A stretch of DNA of 64,000 nucleotides from Nitrospirota bacterium (lineage in GTDB: Bacteria; Nitrospirota; Nitrospiria; Nitrospirales; Nitrospiraceae), in assembly GCA_030682135.1 (NCBI GenBank), contig JAUXQT010000005.1, positions 1 through 64,000 on the forward strand, read 5' to 3'. Under the pieces are notes generated by a model. It had not been told where the DNA came from and made no database searches. It was given only the letters and a program-made list of their open reading frames with translations. The translations under genes and the position numbers were made by a program. Every line of letters starts with the position of its first letter. Positions within the stretch are counted from its first letter, which is position 1. Shown piece by piece: positions 25,654 to 35,333 of this stretch.

Positions 25654-26898
25654 TCAGACGCTCAATTCCAATCCCACCACCGCCGCGTCATCTAAAAAGT
25701 CGCTCTGAGCTTGCCAGCGTCTGGCTTCCGTAAAGCAATGGGCAATCGTGGCGGCAAGCGGGACATGCTGTTGTGCCTCGACGGCTTGCTGAAACCTCCA
25801 GCGGCCCCAGGGCTCTCCGGTCGTAGACGGCGCTTCGTAAATGCCGTCGCTCAACAAAAAGAGACGATCCGCCGGCTGCAAGGTGATCTGGTCGCCGGCA
25901 AAGACGGCAGCCTGGTCGAATCCAAGGGGCGAAGAGGGCCGCGTCAGCCATCGGGAAGGCCGCTCTGCCGGGCTGAGCAGCACCCCATGATGACCGGCCG
26001 AGGCATAGGACAAGGTGCGTGTCGGCAGGTGGATCTGCCCGACCCAGAGCGTGAAATACTCTCCTTCAGCACTCAAGGGAAACTGCCGGTTCGCTTCGCG
26101 TAACACGGTTGCAGGATCGTATGAACCGATCAGCTGGAGGATATTTTCCACCCGGAGGAACGTCATCAACGACGCCGACCGCAAGGCAGCCGCCACACCA
26201 TGTCCGGACGCATCGAGAATATAGAGGCCCAAGTGATCCGCATCGATAGCGGCCACACCGAAGAGATCGCCGCCCAAGGTCAGCGCCGGTTGGTACTCCC
26301 ACGCGAGCGAGAAGCCCGGAGCCGGGCTTCCCGGCGGGGGCAACAACGAATGGACGAACGCTGCGGCCGACTGCAGATCGGCTTCCATCTCCGTCTGTTT
26401 CGTTTGCAGCAAGAGCATGGACGACTCCAGCTGAGCGCCCGTCGTTTCCAGCTCACGCACCAATCGGCCGGTGCGCAGACCGGCCAACACACGCGCCGTG
26501 ATTTCCTGTTTACTGGCCGCCTTACTCAGAAAATCGTCGGCCCCCCGCGCCAACCCTTCGGCGATCTGCGCCGGTTGATCGTGGGAGGTCATCAGTACAA
26601 TATGGATGGATTTCATCGCCGGATCGCGCCGCACCATTTCGCAGAACGTGGGGCCGTCCATCTCCGGCATCATCCAATCGACGATGATCAGATCGGGTCG
26701 TTCGCGCCCGGCCACGTCAAGCGCCTCTCGTCCGTTTCCTGCCTCCAACACCCGGTGCCCTAACCGCTTCAGCCGCGCCGCCATGCTCATCCGCGTCACC
26801 GGTTCATCCTCCACCAGCAGAATCGTCGCGACCATAAAACAGTCTGGCGCCGACGAACCGAAGGAATGAGCGATACGTTGAGTGGAGTCGTGATTCAT
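25654..26898 (-). CDS. Receiver-controlled PP2C/SpoIIE phosphatase, copy 1
   Basis: The 414-residue protein has a receiver (about 23-140; Asp in IIVDWMMPEMDG), a coiled-coil linker (about 145-190) and a SpoIIE-type PP2C phosphatase domain. The metal motifs are GGDLFG, LDASGHGV and SDGIYEA. Enzymes of this build dephosphorylate STAS anti-anti-sigma proteins. The STAS gene 27 nt upstream (26926) is the natural substrate. It is a paralogue of the protein at 27321 with the same architecture, so the STAS-phosphatase pair was probably duplicated in place. The RBS is AGGTGT, close to the ATG. Confidence 0.88.
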   Translation of the reverse strand: MNHDSTQRIAHSFGSSAPDCFMVATILLVEDEPVTRMSMAARLKRLGHRVLEAGNGREALDVAGRERPDLIIVDWMMPEMDGPTFCEMVRRDPAMKSIHIVLMTSHDQPAQIAEGLARGADDFLSKAASKQEITARVLAGLRTGRLVRELETTGAQLESSMLLLQTKQTEMEADLQSAAAFVHSLLPPPGSPAPGFSLAWEYQPALTLGGDLFGVAAIDADHLGLYILDASGHGVAAALRSASLMTFLRVENILQLIGSYDPATVLREANRQFPLSAEGEYFTLWVGQIHLPTRTLSYASAGHHGVLLSPAERPSRWLTRPSSPLGFDQAAVFAGDQITLQPADRLFLLSDGIYEAPSTTGEPWGRWRFQQAVEAQQHVPLAATIAHCFTEARRWQAQSDFLDDAAVVGLELSV

Positions 26899-26925
26899 AC
26901 ACCTGAGCCTTCGTGATCGGAGTGG

Positions 26926-27264
26926 TTACGCCGCACGCGCCGTCAGCGCGTCCCCCTCGGTCTCATAGATCGGGATCATGTTCGGAATATTCGCCAGGCT
27001 CATGATTTCCCGCACGTAACTCTGGGGCTTCAAGAGACTGAACTGGGCCTTCTGGAGTTTGAAGCTCTGAGACATAAGAACGAGTAACCCGAGCCCGGAA
27101 CTGTCCACGAATCGAACCTGCTCAAGATTCACGATGAGGTGCTGGCAGTTCCGGCTTTTCACCTGTTCGACGGCGGTTTTGAACGCCGCCCGATTGCTAT
27201 AGGTCAGGTCGCCGTTCACATCCAGTACGGTCGCGTTCAAGACGGCACGCTGGGTAATATCCAT
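26926..27264 (-). CDS. STAS anti-sigma factor antagonist, copy 1
   Basis: The 112-residue protein is a single STAS domain with the phosphorylatable Ser in RFVDSSGLGLLV, as in SpoIIAA and RsbV. AAAGGA lies 7 nt before the ATG. It lies between the two receiver-PP2C genes. In the usual scheme the HATPase kinase phosphorylates this Ser and the PP2C enzyme removes it, so the protein switches between partners. Its final target (a sigma factor, diguanylate cyclase or other effector) is not evident in the window. Confidence 0.88.
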   Translation of the reverse strand: MDITQRAVLNATVLDVNGDLTYSNRAAFKTAVEQVKSRNCQHLIVNLEQVRFVDSSGLGLLVLMSQSFKLQKAQFSLLKPQSYVREIMSLANIPNMIPIYETEGDALTARAA

Positions 27265-27320
27265 GGGATGGTCCTTTCGTTATCTATGCACGGAATACTC
27301 GAACCCTCTGCCTGAACAGG

Positions 27321-28571
27321 CTACAACAGGGTAATGCCATCTTGCTGCTCGTCAACTCGTTCCAAACCGACCAGCGCCGCATCGTCGCGAAAATGCTCTG
27401 CCTGCTGCCACGCGCGTGACGCTTGAAAACATTGATCGATCGCATAATCCACCGGCCGCGTCGCATGACGCTCAATCACCCGCTGAAGCCGTTCTTTTCC
27501 CCACATGACCTGCTCAGCCGATAAGGCCTCATACACACCGTCACTGCTCAAGTAGAGCCGATCGCCGAGGCGGATCTCTTGCTCCCCGGTGGTGAAGGTG
27601 CCGTCAGGATCGAATCCCAGCGCCAGATCAGCCTGTTCGAGCCACACAGAATTTGCATGTGGACGGCAGAGAACCACACCGGCATAGCCTGCCGACGCAT
27701 AACGAAGGCGCCAGGTCGGTAGGTGAAGGGCGCCCACCCACAGGGTGAAATACTCGCCTTCCGATGAGAGGGGGAACCGCCGGTTGGCGGCGCTGAGGAT
27801 CGCTCCGGGATCATACGATTCGCTGACCCGAATCAAATTGTCGGGATGCAGGAATGCCACCATGGAGGCCGCGCGCAAGGCAGCGGACACCCCATGCCCT
27901 GAGGCATCCAACATAAAGAGCCCGAGATAGTCGCGGCCCCAGCGTGTCACGCCGAACAAATCGCCCCCCAATGTCAGGGAGGGCCGGTAGTGCCAGGATA
28001 AATGGATACCCGGCACCGGTACGCCCGGTGAGGGCAGAAGCGATTCGATGAAACTGGCGGCCGACTGCAGTTCAGCTTCCAGGGTCTGCTCCCTGGCCAG
28101 GATCGCATCGCGGGCATAGGCAAGCTGTCGCACCAACGCGGACGAGCGAATGCCGGCTTGCACTCGGGCCGTAATCTCCAGCGGGCTGGCGTCCTTGCTC
28201 AAAAAACCATCCGCGCCTCGATTCAACCCCTCTTCGATATCCTCAGGCCGGTCATGCCCGGACATCAGAAAAATCTGACTCGACTTGAGCAACGGGTCCC
28301 GGCGGACCCATTCGCAGATATCCGGCCCATCCATCTTCGGCATGATCCAATCCAGAATCGTCAAGTCCGGTTGCAGCCGCCGAATCATCTCCAAGCCCTG
28401 CCCGCCATCCTCCGCCTGGAACACCCGATAGCCGAGCTTCTCCAGTCGCGCAACCATGATCAGGCGGAATATGGGGTCGTCATCCACCAGCAAAATGGTC
28501 GCGGCGCGAGGGACGCCCTCTGCAACCCTGTCACCCTGTGAACCCGATACCTCTAAAGACGGCTCTTCCAT
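27321..28571 (-). CDS. Receiver-controlled PP2C/SpoIIE phosphatase, copy 2
   Basis: The 416-residue paralogue of the 25654 gene has a receiver (about 23-140; LTILDWIMPKMDG), a coiled-coil linker and a SpoIIE-type phosphatase domain (GGDLFG, LDASGHGVSAA, SSDGVYEA). It ends DGITLL, loosely like the VTLF tails of CheD and the chemoreceptor at 45957. The STAS gene 117 nt upstream (28689) is its likely partner substrate. AAGGA stands about 7 nt before the ATG. Confidence 0.87.
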   Translation of the reverse strand: MEEPSLEVSGSQGDRVAEGVPRAATILLVDDDPIFRLIMVARLEKLGYRVFQAEDGGQGLEMIRRLQPDLTILDWIMPKMDGPDICEWVRRDPLLKSSQIFLMSGHDRPEDIEEGLNRGADGFLSKDASPLEITARVQAGIRSSALVRQLAYARDAILAREQTLEAELQSAASFIESLLPSPGVPVPGIHLSWHYRPSLTLGGDLFGVTRWGRDYLGLFMLDASGHGVSAALRAASMVAFLHPDNLIRVSESYDPGAILSAANRRFPLSSEGEYFTLWVGALHLPTWRLRYASAGYAGVVLCRPHANSVWLEQADLALGFDPDGTFTTGEQEIRLGDRLYLSSDGVYEALSAEQVMWGKERLQRVIERHATRPVDYAIDQCFQASRAWQQAEHFRDDAALVGLERVDEQQDGITLL

Positions 28572-28688
28572 CCTATTCCTTACACATGGCAGTCACTTCC
28601 GCAGCAAAAACGAAAGAGACGGTGACTCGTCCGGTGGGAGACACACAGACACGAACCAGGGCAACACGAATCCTCCGCTACGCGCCGA

Positions 28689-29027
28689 TCACGCCGCATG
28701 GGCAGCCGTCGCCTCTTGCTCCGACTGGTACACGGGAATGATCTTGTGAATCCCGGCAATGGTCAACAACTTCAGGCCCTGATCGGTCGGCTTCAGCAAG
28801 CCGAACTGCCGCTTCTCCTCTGTAAACTTCCGATTGGTCAGCACTAAGATGCCCAAGGCCGCGCTATCCAGGAAACTCACCTCCTGCAAGTCGATGATCA
28901 GTTTGGTGCACCCGGCCTGGGTGGCCTTGTCTATCGCCTCCTTGAACTGGATGCGGCCGTCGTAGGTGAAGCTGCCTTTCAAACGAACGCGCGTATACGT
29001 AGGCTGAACCGTTGTTTCTACTTGCAT
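28689..29027 (-). CDS. STAS anti-sigma factor antagonist, copy 2
   Basis: The 112-residue STAS protein begins 21 nt after the cheB stop and has AAAGGAG before its ATG. The phosphosite region reads SFLDSAALGIL. The Ser after Asp is kept but the following Ser-Gly of copy 1 is Ala-Ala, so recognition by the kinase or phosphatase may differ. It is the first of two STAS-PP2C pairs and is probably co-transcribed with cheD and cheB. Confidence 0.86.
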   Translation of the reverse strand: MQVETTVQPTYTRVRLKGSFTYDGRIQFKEAIDKATQAGCTKLIIDLQEVSFLDSAALGILVLTNRKFTEEKRQFGLLKPTDQGLKLLTIAGIHKIIPVYQSEQEATAAHAA

Positions 29028-29048
29028 ATCTGCTCCTTTCCGTCGCGG

Positions 29049-30231
<1,183 letters not shown>

Positions 30232-30233
30232 AA

Positions 30234-30833
30234 TCAGAACAACGTGACATCGCTGGCTTCCTGCTCATGCACTAACTGCTGCTGATATTGCTGTTCACGG
30301 GCGACGATGGTTTCGTTCTTGACCCGTTGGATTTTCTTCATCATCACGCGGCCCGAGTCGATGAAGTAATAGACTTTCCGCGGAAACACATCGCCGAGAT
30401 CGCTCGTCTGCGCCACAAGCCCTTCGGTTTTCAGGTATTGCAGCACCCACGAGGCATTGTTCGCGCCGACATCGATATTGCCCTCGTAAATCTTCCCGCC
30501 CCCGAAGAGTTTCACTTCCAGCCGCTGGCGGAGTCCTCCCCGTTTCAAGATTTCATTGATCAGACTTTCCATGGCAAAGGAGCCGTAACGCGTCGACTCT
30601 CCGCCCCAGGCATCCCCGGACTGGTGCTCTTTCGGAGCCGGCAGCATGAAGTGGTTCATGCCCCCGACACCGGCCACCGGGTCGCGGATGCAAGCCGAGA
30701 TGCAGGAACCGAGGACGGTATAGACGATCATCGGCTCGGAACTGACAAAGAATTCTCCGGGCAGGATGGCCGCAATCTCGTAGGGAAAACGGTTGTCGTG
30801 CATCCGCCTGACATGGGCAAATTGATCACTCAT
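30234..30833 (-). CDS. cheD: CheD chemoreceptor glutamine deamidase
   Basis: The 199-residue protein is CheD: catalytic Cys in VLGSCISACIRD and His in GGMNHFMLP, with the family's ARYGSFAMESL-like and FGGG.I segments (RYGSFAMESLI, LFGGGKIY). It deamidates receptor glutamines, and in some species interacts with CheC. An extended C-terminal tail (after about residue 160) ends SDVTLF, shared with the chemoreceptor at 45957. GAGG stands 5 nt before the ATG. It lies between cheR and cheB. Confidence 0.93.
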   Translation of the reverse strand: MSDQFAHVRRMHDNRFPYEIAAILPGEFFVSSEPMIVYTVLGSCISACIRDPVAGVGGMNHFMLPAPKEHQSGDAWGGESTRYGSFAMESLINEILKRGGLRQRLEVKLFGGGKIYEGNIDVGANNASWVLQYLKTEGLVAQTSDLGDVFPRKVYYFIDSGRVMMKKIQRVKNETIVAREQQYQQQLVHEQEASDVTLF

Positions 30834-30923
30834 TCAATCCTCGACATTCGTAAACCAAGTCCGTCAGACGGGAGAAACCCTGTTGCGCGTCGCGCGTGCC
30901 CCGCACGTCCCGCCTTTCACGCC

Positions 30924-31742
30924 TCACATTTCCTTCCGATAGATCGTCGGCGCCACCGCCTTGAAGGGCTGATCGAGGCTCTGGATGTTTTCAGAATGCC
31001 CGATGAAGAGAAAGCCTCCAGGCTTCAGATACCGATGAAACTTATTCACCAGTTGCGTCTGCGTCGGCCGGTCGAAATAGATCATCACGTTGCGGCAGAA
31101 GATCAGATCCAGGTGACCTTTGATGGGAAAGGTGTCGTCCATCAAGTTGATCCGCCGGTAACGAACCATCTCGATCAGGTGCGGTTTCACCTTGATCATG
31201 CCGGCGCGCTCCCCCTTGCCTTTGAGAAAATGCCGTTCAACGAGGTCCGGCGGCAGATCCCGCACACGATCGGCTTCATAGATGCCCGACGCGGCCTTGG
31301 CCAACACGCGCGTCGAAATATCCGACGCCAGAATTTTACAGTCCCATCGTTCAGGATCCGGCACGCTATCGTGCAACGTCATCGCAATGGTATAGGGCTC
31401 CTCGCCGGACGAAGATGCCGACGACCAGATGCGGACACGCCGGGTGGATTGGAGCGTGGGTAGGATCTGTTCACGAAGAAAGTCGAAATGCTTGGGCTCG
31501 CGAAAGAAGTCGGTTTTATTGGTCGAGACGAGATCCAGGAGCAGCGTGAACTCCTCCCCGTCCGTCTCGCCTGCAACCCGATCGTAATAGGCTTGAAACG
31601 AATCCAGCTCCAGCATCCGCAACCGTTTAGACAGCCGGGACACGAGCAGGGTTTTTTTGCTGTCATTCAAACTAATGCCGCACTCCTGATAAATGAGCGC
31701 GCGAAAATTCTCGAACTCTTTGGGCGTAATCGTGTAATCCAT
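30924..31742 (-). CDS. cheR: CheR chemoreceptor methyltransferase, copy 1
   Basis: The 272-residue protein has the CheR N-terminal helical domain (about 1-75: FRALIYQECGISL, SRLSKRLR) and the SAM-dependent methyltransferase domain (RIWSSASSSGEEPYTIAM, ILASDISTRVL, FCRNVMIYFD). ATG 31742 is chosen. An in-frame start 84 nt upstream would add an atypical leader. It is the first gene of an operon that continues into cheD, cheB and the partner-switching genes. A sigma-28-like promoter lies about 200 nt upstream (31939-31966). No beta-subdomain-independent pentapeptide-binding prediction was attempted. Confidence 0.93.
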   Translation of the reverse strand: MDYTITPKEFENFRALIYQECGISLNDSKKTLLVSRLSKRLRMLELDSFQAYYDRVAGETDGEEFTLLLDLVSTNKTDFFREPKHFDFLREQILPTLQSTRRVRIWSSASSSGEEPYTIAMTLHDSVPDPERWDCKILASDISTRVLAKAASGIYEADRVRDLPPDLVERHFLKGKGERAGMIKVKPHLIEMVRYRRINLMDDTFPIKGHLDLIFCRNVMIYFDRPTQTQLVNKFHRYLKPGGFLFIGHSENIQSLDQPFKAVAPTIYRKEM

Positions 31743-31938
31743 AGTCAGCAACGCTCCATATGTGGCGAACAGCGTACACACCCTCGCCGGCAATCGAAGC
31801 GATGGTGCAATCCAATAGGCAGCCAAGACGACGACGGCACAGAGGCACCCCGACAGGCCCCATCCCCGGACAAGAATACAGAGTCCGGATGCTCCCCCTT
31901 GCAGGCCCTCACTCCCCTACCCATAGGCCGTGATTACT

Positions 31939-31966
31939 CTATCGGTTGGTTACTGTCGATTCTTGA
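31939..31966 (-). promoter_or_regulatory. Sigma-28 (FliA)-like promoter, cheR-cheD-cheB operon
   Basis: Read on the minus strand: TCAA, 16 nt, ACCGATAG. The flagellar sigma-28 consensus is TAAA, 15 nt, GCCGATAA. It points at cheR, whose ATG is about 195 nt downstream. Four similar sites occur in this window. Confidence 0.65.
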
Positions 31967-32346
31967 CCGACACGTTGTGTCGGCATCATCTTCCGGGGGG
32001 AGGAAGGGGGGGAAATGATTCTGTTTAGACGATCTGGTTGGTCGGTCAAAACTGGGCATTTCTGGTTTCGAGTTTCGGAGGGAGCGTCCTCAAAACTCGA
32101 AACCTGAAACGAGACGCTTGAAGTGTTTGCCCGTCACCGGGGAACCGAGAAAAAACTGGTCAGAAAATGTCAAACCATGAAGGGATGATAGCAGCGGCAA
32201 CGATTGCCTAACAGGTTGTTGACAAACTACCAAGCCACTGCAGAAATGCGCCTGCCAGAACAGTTGCAGATGCTGGCAGAAGTCGTCGCAGGCTGAGGTC
32301 AAGACGCAGAAGGCAAACTTGGCTGATTCGGTCTATCCGGCGGGAG
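31967..32346. other. Non-coding gap with TTTCGAGTTTCGGAG repeat
   Basis: GGTTTCGAGTTT (32064-32075) and AAACTCGAAACC (32093-32104) form a perfect 12-bp inverted repeat. Related TTTCGAGTTTCGAG sequences occur at about 33127-33160 and 33945-33970, bracketing the two toxin-antitoxin modules. No gene was seen here. Confidence 0.55.
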
Positions 32347-32769
32347 TTAGCACGCGTCCGGCATCTGGACGGGAATGACCTGCCTCCCGTGCTTGCGATA
32401 GATTCGAAAATCGCGATCCAGCGTCATCACGATGGCGGAGGGGTATTGTTCGGCCATTCGCACGAGACAGCCATCGGCCAACGACATGGGCACCGAAGCA
32501 TATCGAAAGAGCAGTTTCGCAACTGCGGGTGTTTCTTCTTCCAGGCAAAACGGTGCCGACACAATCCCACGAGCAAGCAATTGCATAACAGCCTGGCTTC
32601 CCCCGGACGATCGACGAAGCAAAAAGCAGGCTTCTGCCAACACGGCCTCGCACGTCAGAAACGGGGGACTCGCGCCAGCCCATTGAGACAATGCCCACTC
32701 ATGATGCCGGTCCCGGCGATTGAGAAACGCAACCAACGGACCGGCATCCAGTAAAATTGGAGCGGTCAC
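32347..32769 (-). CDS. PIN-domain toxin (VapC family)
   Basis: The 140-residue protein is a PIN-domain ribonuclease with acidic residues in LLDAGPLVAFL, CEAVLAEA, SLADGCLVRMA and LDRDF, the usual metal-binding set. The GTG at 32769 overlaps the antitoxin stop as GTGA, which fixes the start. An upstream in-frame ATG would run through the antitoxin gene and is rejected. VapC toxins cleave specific tRNA or rRNA. The antitoxin is the ribbon-helix-helix protein at 32766. Confidence 0.85.
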   Translation of the reverse strand: MTAPILLDAGPLVAFLNRRDRHHEWALSQWAGASPPFLTCEAVLAEACFLLRRSSGGSQAVMQLLARGIVSAPFCLEEETPAVAKLLFRYASVPMSLADGCLVRMAEQYPSAIVMTLDRDFRIYRKHGRQVIPVQMPDAC

Positions 32770-33035
32770 CGAGTGGGCTTTCGCTTGCGTAGAGGTGGGC
32801 GTCCGAACTGCTTCAGATGGGCAGGATTGACCGATAAGTCCGAGGGCCCTGCAATACAACCAGCGAGGTCTTTGGCCAAGACAAAGGCCGACCCTGCCTG
32901 TTCACCTCCAGTTTCTGCAAGAAACGCATCCAGCGCTTCACGAACGAGCTCGGACTTGGTGCTCTTACGGCAAGTCGCCGCATGAGTCAGCCGATGGTCT
33001 AGTGCATCCGGCACTTTCAGTGAGAGTAGTTTCAT
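32766..33035 (-). CDS. Ribbon-helix-helix antitoxin
   Basis: The 89-residue protein begins with a CopG/Arc-like fold (LLSLKVPDALDHRL, STKSELVREALDAFL) and has a basic C-terminal tail for toxin neutralisation. GGAGG stands 6 nt before the ATG. It is translationally coupled to the PIN toxin gene. Such antitoxins repress their own promoter, so an operator is expected upstream of 33035. Confidence 0.8.
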   Translation of the reverse strand: MKLLSLKVPDALDHRLTHAATCRKSTKSELVREALDAFLAETGGEQAGSAFVLAKDLAGCIAGPSDLSVNPAHLKQFGRPPLRKRKPTR

Positions 33036-33215
33036 CGCGTCCTCCAGTCATACCCGACTGCGGCAATGGTACTACGACGAGGAATCAGGTTCAAGCGCAC
33101 GGTGAGGACGGACAGGTTACTCGATGCTCGTTTCTGGTTTCGAGTTTCGAGTTTTCGGAGGGGCATTCCCGCACCTACTCGTAACCCGTAACAAGAAACT
33201 CAAAACGTTCACGCC

Positions 33216-33602
33216 TTACCACTGGGTTCTCAAGGGATATTGTGCGATGAGAGGATCGGGAGTCAGCAAGAGACAGTCATGCTCAATAGCCTGGCAAATC
33301 AGCATCCGGTCGAACGGATCGCGATGCAGTGCGGGGAGCTTATGGAGATGAAATATTGCGCGTTCTTCGAGCGGCAGCACCGTGATGCCATGCTGCTCCC
33401 GCTGCTCCAGGACGAATCGATCGAGCGATGCCGGCAGAGGCAGTTTTCCAAGGGAATGTTTGACGGAGAGCTCCCATACCGACACCACACTGAGCAAGAT
33501 CTCGTTCGAGGGATCGGCAAACACCTGCGCGGCTGCCGGAGACAATTCCTTCGCACCCGCAATAATCCACAAGAAGGTGCATGTGTCGAGGAGCACCCTC
33601 AC
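33216..33602 (-). CDS. PIN-domain toxin, second module
   Basis: The 128-residue PIN protein opens RVLLDTCTFLWII, then has SVVSVWELSVKHSLGKL, and near the C-terminus RDPFDRMLICQA. These are the marks of the PIN subfamily paired with Phd-type antitoxins. The GTG start (33602) overlaps the antitoxin stop by 4 nt. It is distinct in sequence from the PIN protein at 32347, so the two modules are not a recent duplication. Confidence 0.87.
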   Translation of the reverse strand: MRVLLDTCTFLWIIAGAKELSPAAAQVFADPSNEILLSVVSVWELSVKHSLGKLPLPASLDRFVLEQREQHGITVLPLEERAIFHLHKLPALHRDPFDRMLICQAIEHDCLLLTPDPLIAQYPLRTQW

Positions 33603-33844
33603 GCGGACCGGCCCTCGAAGACATCAAGCAGTTCATCGGGAAGCACCTCGAAAAACGAACGCGGGACAGAGAAGATTCCCTTGGCTAGCCCGATGGGTCG
33701 AGGACGCGTCGGAACGTCAGGCAGCGCAGTGATCTGCGCCACAGGCTGGTTACGCTTACATAACAGAATCTGCTCCCCGGCCTTGAGCTGCGCCAGATAC
33801 TTCGAGAGATGGGTCTTCGCTTCATGAATATTGAGCTTGATCAT
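33599..33844 (-). CDS. Phd/YefM-type antitoxin
   Basis: The 81-residue protein shows the Phd fold: KLNIHEAKTHLSKYLAQLKAG, then ILLCKRNQPVAQI. The C-terminal half (FFEVLPDELLDVFEG) is the likely toxin-binding segment. The ATG at 33844 has a poor ribosome-binding site. It is coupled to the PIN gene by the 4-nt overlap and probably autoregulates the operon. Confidence 0.88.
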   Translation of the reverse strand: MIKLNIHEAKTHLSKYLAQLKAGEQILLCKRNQPVAQITALPDVPTRPRPIGLAKGIFSVPRSFFEVLPDELLDVFEGRSA

Positions 33845-34005
33845 GACTAGATAGTAAACTAACTTTCAGAGTCGGTCAAGCTGCGAGAAAGAATGCGTAG
33901 CGGACATAATGAGGCGATCCAATCAGTTGGTTCAGGTTGCTTGTTTCGAGTTTCGAGCTTCTGGTGTTCGGGGGGACTGTCGTTCGTCCGGTCACGCCGG
34001 CGCCA

Positions 34006-34623
34006 CTACATAGCAGCACGATACTGATCGAGATATTGCTGGGCGAGTGCACGGACGTCCGGCACCAGCGCCTCGGAAAGGATGGCCGCGTCTCGCTGCA
34101 GCTCATCCAAGGCAAATCCCATCTGCATTTTAAAGTCCGGCTCGAGACTGAACCCAGTGTCCAGACAACGTTCTGAATAGGACACGCAGATGTGCCAGGG
34201 GTGTGCGATTCGCTTTTTGAACTGCATCCGCGCCAGCCAATCGCCAAGGAGTCGTGGATACACGAGCGAGCGCGTATAAAACCAGACTTGCGGCACCCGC
34301 TGGAGGGAGCCGTCGGGATACTGATGGCCCTCGCAAGACCAAAACGGCGGACAAATCCGCAGACTATTGAATCCAAATACCAAGCCCACGATCTTCGGCT
34401 CGATCGGATACCGATCGCCCTCCGACGACATCTTCACCGGCACATGAACGCATTGGGGCCCGCAGAGGCAGGTGCAGGTGGGCGAAGCCGAACAGGGACA
34501 GGGCATCGTACATCCGGCACAAGGCCGCAACTCGCGACAGGTGGGTTGTTCGAGCAGAACGGACAAATCCCGCAGCCGCGTCGCATCCCCCACAGGATCC
34601 GGACCAGGCATGTAGAGTTTCAT
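34006..34623 (-). CDS. Cys-rich hypothetical protein
   Basis: The 205-residue protein has an N-terminal segment (about 29-58) with ten cysteines in CxxC, CxC and CC-like spacing (CRELRPCAGC, CPC, CTCLC, QCV), then a soluble region with Trp and Cys. This suggests metal or Fe-S binding, but the family is not recognised. GAGGAGG lies 4 nt before the ATG. It follows the DUF420-like membrane protein by about 160 nt of repeat-rich DNA and may share its sigma-28-like promoter. A redox role is inference only. Confidence 0.7.
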   Translation of the reverse strand: MKLYMPGPDPVGDATRLRDLSVLLEQPTCRELRPCAGCTMPCPCSASPTCTCLCGPQCVHVPVKMSSEGDRYPIEPKIVGLVFGFNSLRICPPFWSCEGHQYPDGSLQRVPQVWFYTRSLVYPRLLGDWLARMQFKKRIAHPWHICVSYSERCLDTGFSLEPDFKMQMGFALDELQRDAAILSEALVPDVRALAQQYLDQYRAAM

Positions 34624-34786
34624 GATGCCTCCTCAACGCTGGTGCGTGACGGGTTGCCTGGTCGATGCAGCCGGTCTGGGTGGCGAGACAGGCGCGACGA
34701 ACGGGAGGAGCGAGACACGGTGGATATCAAATCTGTCACCCTCGTCCCGTCCGCATGTCTCGCCAGTCCCGCATGTCGCGCGCGCG
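34624..34786. other. Gap with CGTCCCGCATGTCTCGCC-type repeats
   Basis: The stretch contains GGCGAGACAGGCGCGACG on one side and CCCGTCCGCATGTCTCGCC on the other, partly complementary. Related GCGCGTCGCGCGTGCCCC units occur near 30880-30915. No gene was found. Confidence 0.45.
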
Positions 34787-35254
34787 TCACGACGCTGCGG
34801 GATACCAAACGAACAACATGAGATAGACCAGGTAGGCCGTCGCCATGGTGCCGGAGAAGGTCCAGACCAGCAATTGCCCCAACCGGCGATGCAGCGACAA
34901 CCTGGACGACATCGCGCCCACGCTCCCGTAGCGAATCCGGTGAAGCCCCATGTAGAGATTGTAGCCGCCAAGGCCGATCGTCGTGACCGCCAGCGCCATA
35001 TGGACAGAAAACAACGGCACATAGAGCGACCAGTACTGGGTATCCGGCCCTCCGAACCGTTCACGCCCGAAGAGGACCTGTTTCAACACATAGGCCACGA
35101 GCCAGATCCCGACGATCGTGCAGGCCACGATCATGCGGCGCGAATGATGCGAGACTTCGTGCTGATGCGCCGAGCGCACACCCGCCATGGCGACAAGATA
35201 GGCGCCCGTAATACTCGTCAACACCGCGTACCAGAGGAACGTCTTCAAGTCCAT
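34787..35254 (-). CDS. DUF420-like membrane protein
   Basis: The 155-residue protein has four predicted transmembrane helices (about 5-23, 42-60, 78-98 and 128-150). Conserved-looking histidines lie in SHHSRRM, FSVHMALA and LSLHRRLG. The second half resembles DUF420, a family that includes the Bacillus cytochrome-oxidase assembly factor CtaM. The assignment is moderate. GGGGGTGAC stands just before the ATG. A sigma-28-like promoter lies about 80-107 nt upstream, so a respiratory-type membrane gene may be expressed with the flagellar genes. Confidence 0.6.
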   Translation of the reverse strand: MDLKTFLWYAVLTSITGAYLVAMAGVRSAHQHEVSHHSRRMIVACTIVGIWLVAYVLKQVLFGRERFGGPDTQYWSLYVPLFSVHMALAVTTIGLGGYNLYMGLHRIRYGSVGAMSSRLSLHRRLGQLLVWTFSGTMATAYLVYLMLFVWYPAAS

Positions 35255-35333
35255 GTCACCCCCTTACACCGGTGATGCGTTGAGCGCGGCAATCGAGCCT
35301 GAGCCCCGGCGAGATGACCACCCGCCTGTATCT

